Positions 60,124 to 64,000 of a DNA stretch of 64,000 nt are shown here, one piece after another. Made by a program: the position numbers and the translations under genes. Within the stretch, counting starts at the first letter, position 1. Each line of letters opens with the position of its first letter. This DNA comes from Nissolia schottii. Taxonomy: Eukaryota > Streptophyta > Magnoliopsida > Fabales > Fabaceae. The notes beneath the pieces were generated by a model. The model was not told the origin of the DNA and made no database searches. It saw only the letters and a program-made list of their open reading frames with translations. The stretch spans positions 1 through 64,000 of the forward strand of contig QANU01053167.1 of NCBI GenBank assembly GCA_003254905.1, written 5' to 3'.

Positions 60124-63100
60124 TTTTATCTAGCACGGCAAAAGAATACAAAGAATATCAGAATAGAGATGCCCTTATTCCAAGGGCATTGCAACATGTC
60201 TAAATCAGGACAAAGGGTTTCTTCTATGTGAGAAAAGAAAAGTATGTTTCCAATTGTATGATTGTATCAGGTATCGAGAATTCCGTTCATATTGCCAAGA
60301 ATGTGTTTAATCTTGAAAATGACATGTCTCACAAATATATAGAAAGAGTTACAAAATTAGAGGTATATATGATATGATCTGAGGATATATGAGTATGACT
60401 CAGCATCGAAGTACCTAGCAAGTTTTTTTTTTTTTTTTTTTTCAATATGTTTTCGTGTCACAATTTTGTGACCTCAATGTTACAGTTCAATTCTATGATT
60501 GAACATTATAAGATGAAATCATTTCCTTTTCCCTGCAAAAGCAGACTTTGCCGCGGTTTGTTCTTTTCCTATTTCTTCTTTTCGCCCCTGGTTAATTAGG
60601 ATAACTATTTTTTTTTTGGTCAATAACAATAATTAATGTTGAAAGAAAGATTCAGCCCAATCTAAAGGTACAAGATGTCTTTGGGCTTAATGAATGTTGA
60701 AAATGTACTTAGAGGTAAATTAAAAATGCAGAAATTAAACTCAAATCATTACAGTGCAGCAGGTGAATTAATCCATTTAGCTATAATCATTTGCTTTTCA
60801 AATTTAAGAGATTTATTTGAGATCAATTTCACGTATTTATGATAAATAATAAAAACAGATTATAATCATAAATAGGGGAGGAACAGATTATAAGCAAAAG
60901 CTTTTTAGCATTATAAATTAATTGCAATCTTTGTTAATTTTCTTAAAACTTATTATTTTATTATTGCATCCTCGATAAGTAACTTAATCAAATAATTAAA
61001 TATTATCATTTATATTACTATTAAAATTAATTATTTTTATAATTAATTTATTTTAATGACGTGAGTACAGATATGTCTAAACTAAACTCATTTGAACACA
61101 GTGCATTGAATGATGAATGTGGAGTTAATAGTAGTTAATATTTTGCATACAACAATTCTACACAACTAAAACGCTATTGTCAATTACTAATGCTTTTTTT
61201 TTTTAGTAAAAATACATAATGGCGATTAAATTAAATGTAGTGATAGGACTCGGTTGCTTAGCCAGCAATTATCAATTTAGTATATACTTAAATATTGCAG
61301 ACTAAAAGCTCTTAATATTGGCTAATATATTTTTTTTCCTTATGCATCTCGTGATGAACAAGTGGAGGCATGCCCTGCCCACATTGTCTCAATTTTAAAG
61401 GGTAAAAGAGACATCAACTTGATGGGGGTCTCCTTTTAACAAACTCATGCGTAGGCAGATCCAAGCACACTCGTGTTTTTGCAACCCCTCATGATTATAC
61501 ATAAATCATAGTCCATCACACACACACACATCAACAACTTGTTCAAAATTTCCTATTCTTGTGTAAAACCAATTCCAGGAACAGATTGAATGTTTTCCTC
61601 AAATTGAAATGGAACAAGTTAGTGGAGCAGTAGCTAGTAGAGGCCAAACCCCACAATTAATACGCACCAAGTGCCAGCGCGAGAGAGTATCCATATCAAT
61701 CCATAGACAAAAGTGTTGAATGAGCATTATCTTCAAGAAATAATTATGCCATTTGGATTTATCTTGTCCAAAACACCGTGTCGACACTTATGTTATTTAT
61801 TCTTAAATGAGACTTTAATAAAATTTACCTCATATTACAATTCAATTTCAATAGTAAATAACATGTGAATAACACAATTATTTTATGAGTACAAACAAGG
61901 TTTCTTAATAATAATATTAGTAAGAAGAAAGGAAAGGGACATTGCCCTAGCAAGCAAACAAAAGTGAAGGGCACGAAGCTCCGTACAATCATAGAGCGGC
62001 AGCTGTGAAGAAAATGATGGAGTTAGAAAAACTGTTTCATATAAGCCTCAACTGAAAAAGATTGTGCAAACATTTGTTTGAAACATTGAATGGATGAGAA
62101 TGGTCCTCAAATCTCTGCCTCTAAGACCAAGCTTAATATTTCAAAAGAAGAAGAAGAAAAAAAATTTAATATTGGGGGTTATGATTAATTTGTTTGTATT
62201 TGTCATATAGGAAGGGAACGTGATTCATGAGAAGGGCCAAGTGCCATGTGTATACCCGTGAAAGGGAATTAATTTAGCTTTTTTTATCTTATATTATAAT
62301 TATAATTATAATTTAAGACTAATATATCTTGTATTGTGACATTTCAGTATTTAAATAGGAAAAATTGGTCAATTTCTTTAGGCGAAAATTCATTAGACTA
62401 GTACAATGATTGATCCCCTGCATTAATAGATGAACAATGATGGTCCAATTTTTATAGTTGTACGTAGCTAGTGAGTGTTTTGGAAAAATACACGTAGCTT
62501 CATCTTTTTCGAAGGTTAATTTCATCTTTTGTACTCTGATTATATTTGTAAATTAAGAATTTTTACAATCTTCTGATTTGTGTTATTGAAGCTTCAGAAG
62601 CTAATAAGCTTCTGGTTGGATAGGGATGCAACCATCCATATATATATATATGGACCACTTGGTTTGAGTGTCTATCTTAATATAGAGAGGGTCCCGTCCA
62701 CACGTGGGTCTCCAGCTTTGGATCTAGGCTTTAAGGTTTCAGTATCTATCTAAATAATTGAGTTGAGTCACTTGTGGGTCTCTAGCATTGAGTATTGATT
62801 TTAGGGTTTTTTTCCCCCTCCGTATATTTTCTTGAGATTGGATTTTCTCATGTAACTAATTTTACATATATCAAAATTATGTATAATTTGTTATCATTCA
62901 TTAATAAGATGAAATTTATACATAACATATATGAGGGAAAAAAAAAGTAATAATAAGAGATTAAACATAATATCATGAAAAAAAAAAGGTTATTATATAA
63001 ATTTTGTAATTCTCTTTTCATATATACACATGCTATATTCATTAGTAAGATTTTCCCCTTCTTTTAGAATACCTAAAAATTCTTCAAAATGAATAGTTGA

Positions 63101-64000
63101 TTTGCCTTCCCTCTTACCTAAATCATATCTACCCACTATTCACGGTAGCATCCATAACTCTAAAATATCTTCATTGCATATTTGTCACTTTTGACTTTTA
63201 AGTGCATAAAAAATTAAGTTAATAATGCACTTAAAAGCAAAAAAAAAATGACAAGTATAGACAAACAAAAAAAAAGCACAATACTATAAATACTAACTTT
63301 TTATGTGGGGGAAGATTTGCTCCATTTCCTAAAGTAAGAACAACTTCGAATAGGGATGGAATATTGAGGACACTCTCATATTTACATACTCACTTCAATA
63401 ATTTTTAAATTTTGAAAGGAGATTAGTAGTTGCTGGCGGTGAACACCTTCTAAAAGATTAAAAAAAAATATTAAAAAATAATTCCAATTTGGATATACAC
63501 TTTTTTTAGTTCGAAATATACACTTAAACTACAACAGCAGAAAAAGATCGACCTAGTTTCCCTTTTTTTTTTGGGGTCATTGATTGACCTAGTTTCTTTG
63601 CTTATGGACTTTTATGGCCATTATCCTATTTTGGGCTGAAACTCCAAGCCCAGGAATTATCCTAAACCCACTGCGGTGCCACATGCAGATCAAAACCCTA
63701 AAGTAAAAACATTAAATTTATTCTCATGACCAAAAAATAATTATTTATGACAAAATAAATAAATTTATTGACAACCCTCCCCCCCTAAATTCAAACACGC
63801 AGTGAGACTCGATTTGATAATGTTGTGACTTTAAAGAGTTCTTAAACGCTTTGGCTCTTTAAAGGTTTCCAAAAGTTGTTTTTGAATAACTATAGTAATA
63901 TTATTTAATAAAAGAATGAAAAAATAACTCTTAATAAGTAGAAGCTATAGAAGTAATATTTTGTAAACATATGTTAAATGTGTTATTTATATTTAAAATT

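Larger units (their letters stand above)
56632..64000. other. Intergenic DNA, no gene recognised
   Basis: AT-rich to the right edge. It holds a (TAT)n run, a MITE (59896-60123) and a USE-like plus TATA arrangement near 58982-59024. An imperfect direct repeat of the phrase gtgggtctc.agc.ttg lies at about 62704 and 62774. Short frames have no family resemblance. Confidence 0.5.

Overview
The window is plant nuclear DNA, most likely from a legume and probably soybean or a close relative. The evidence is a strongly AT-rich background, host genes split by GT-AG (and occasional GC-AG) introns, orthologues of well-known angiosperm genes, and dense small transposons (Stowaway and other MITEs, tRNA-derived SINEs, a decayed L1-type LINE). 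Species is inferred from overall character, not proven. No bacterial, organellar or CRISPR-like content was seen.

Layout from left to right. 1-4.9 kb: a broken terpene synthase of the TPS-g type on the minus strand. Its 5' flank is duplicated at the left edge of the window, so a tandem sister gene should lie just outside. 8.0-9.2 kb: a bHLH factor that matches the tapetum regulator DYT1, with a GC-AG first intron. 10.9-11.6 kb: a secreted DUF538 protein. 14.9-16.0 kb: an intronless tyrosine-rich disordered protein of the At5g39570/PLDRP1 type. 17.7-19.6 kb: the plastid RNA-editing factor MORF9, with a MITE in intron 1. 20-24 kb: MITE, SINE and LINE debris. 24-35 kb: about 11 kb without a gene, holding SINEs, MITEs, possible LTR-element debris and scattered G-box and TGACGTCA motifs. 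35.1-38.4 kb: a seven-exon bHLH112-type factor. 42.5-44 kb: a GGCC-motif repeat and a SINE. 44.1-46.7 kb: an FQR1-type NAD(P)H:quinone oxidoreductase. 46.8-55.4 kb: mostly repeats and unassigned DNA. 55.4-56.6 kb: an intronless U-box E3 ligase of the PUB8 type in a GC-rich island. 56.6-64 kb: no gene recognised, with a second copy of a MITE.

The genes do not form an operon or an obvious pathway cluster; this is ordinary plant gene order with independent transcription units. The observations most worth a second look are: the decay pattern of the terpene synthase and its tandem duplication; the GC donor in DYT1; a 24-bp-arm hairpin just after the bHLH112 stop codon; a foldback repeat about 120 bp upstream of the bHLH112 TATA box and again at 1.1 kb; a MITE pair with target duplications; two SINEs with clear target duplications; and two exon-like orphan coding fragments. 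I did not find a convincing new multi-gene system. Exon boundaries were read by eye from splice motifs and reading frame.
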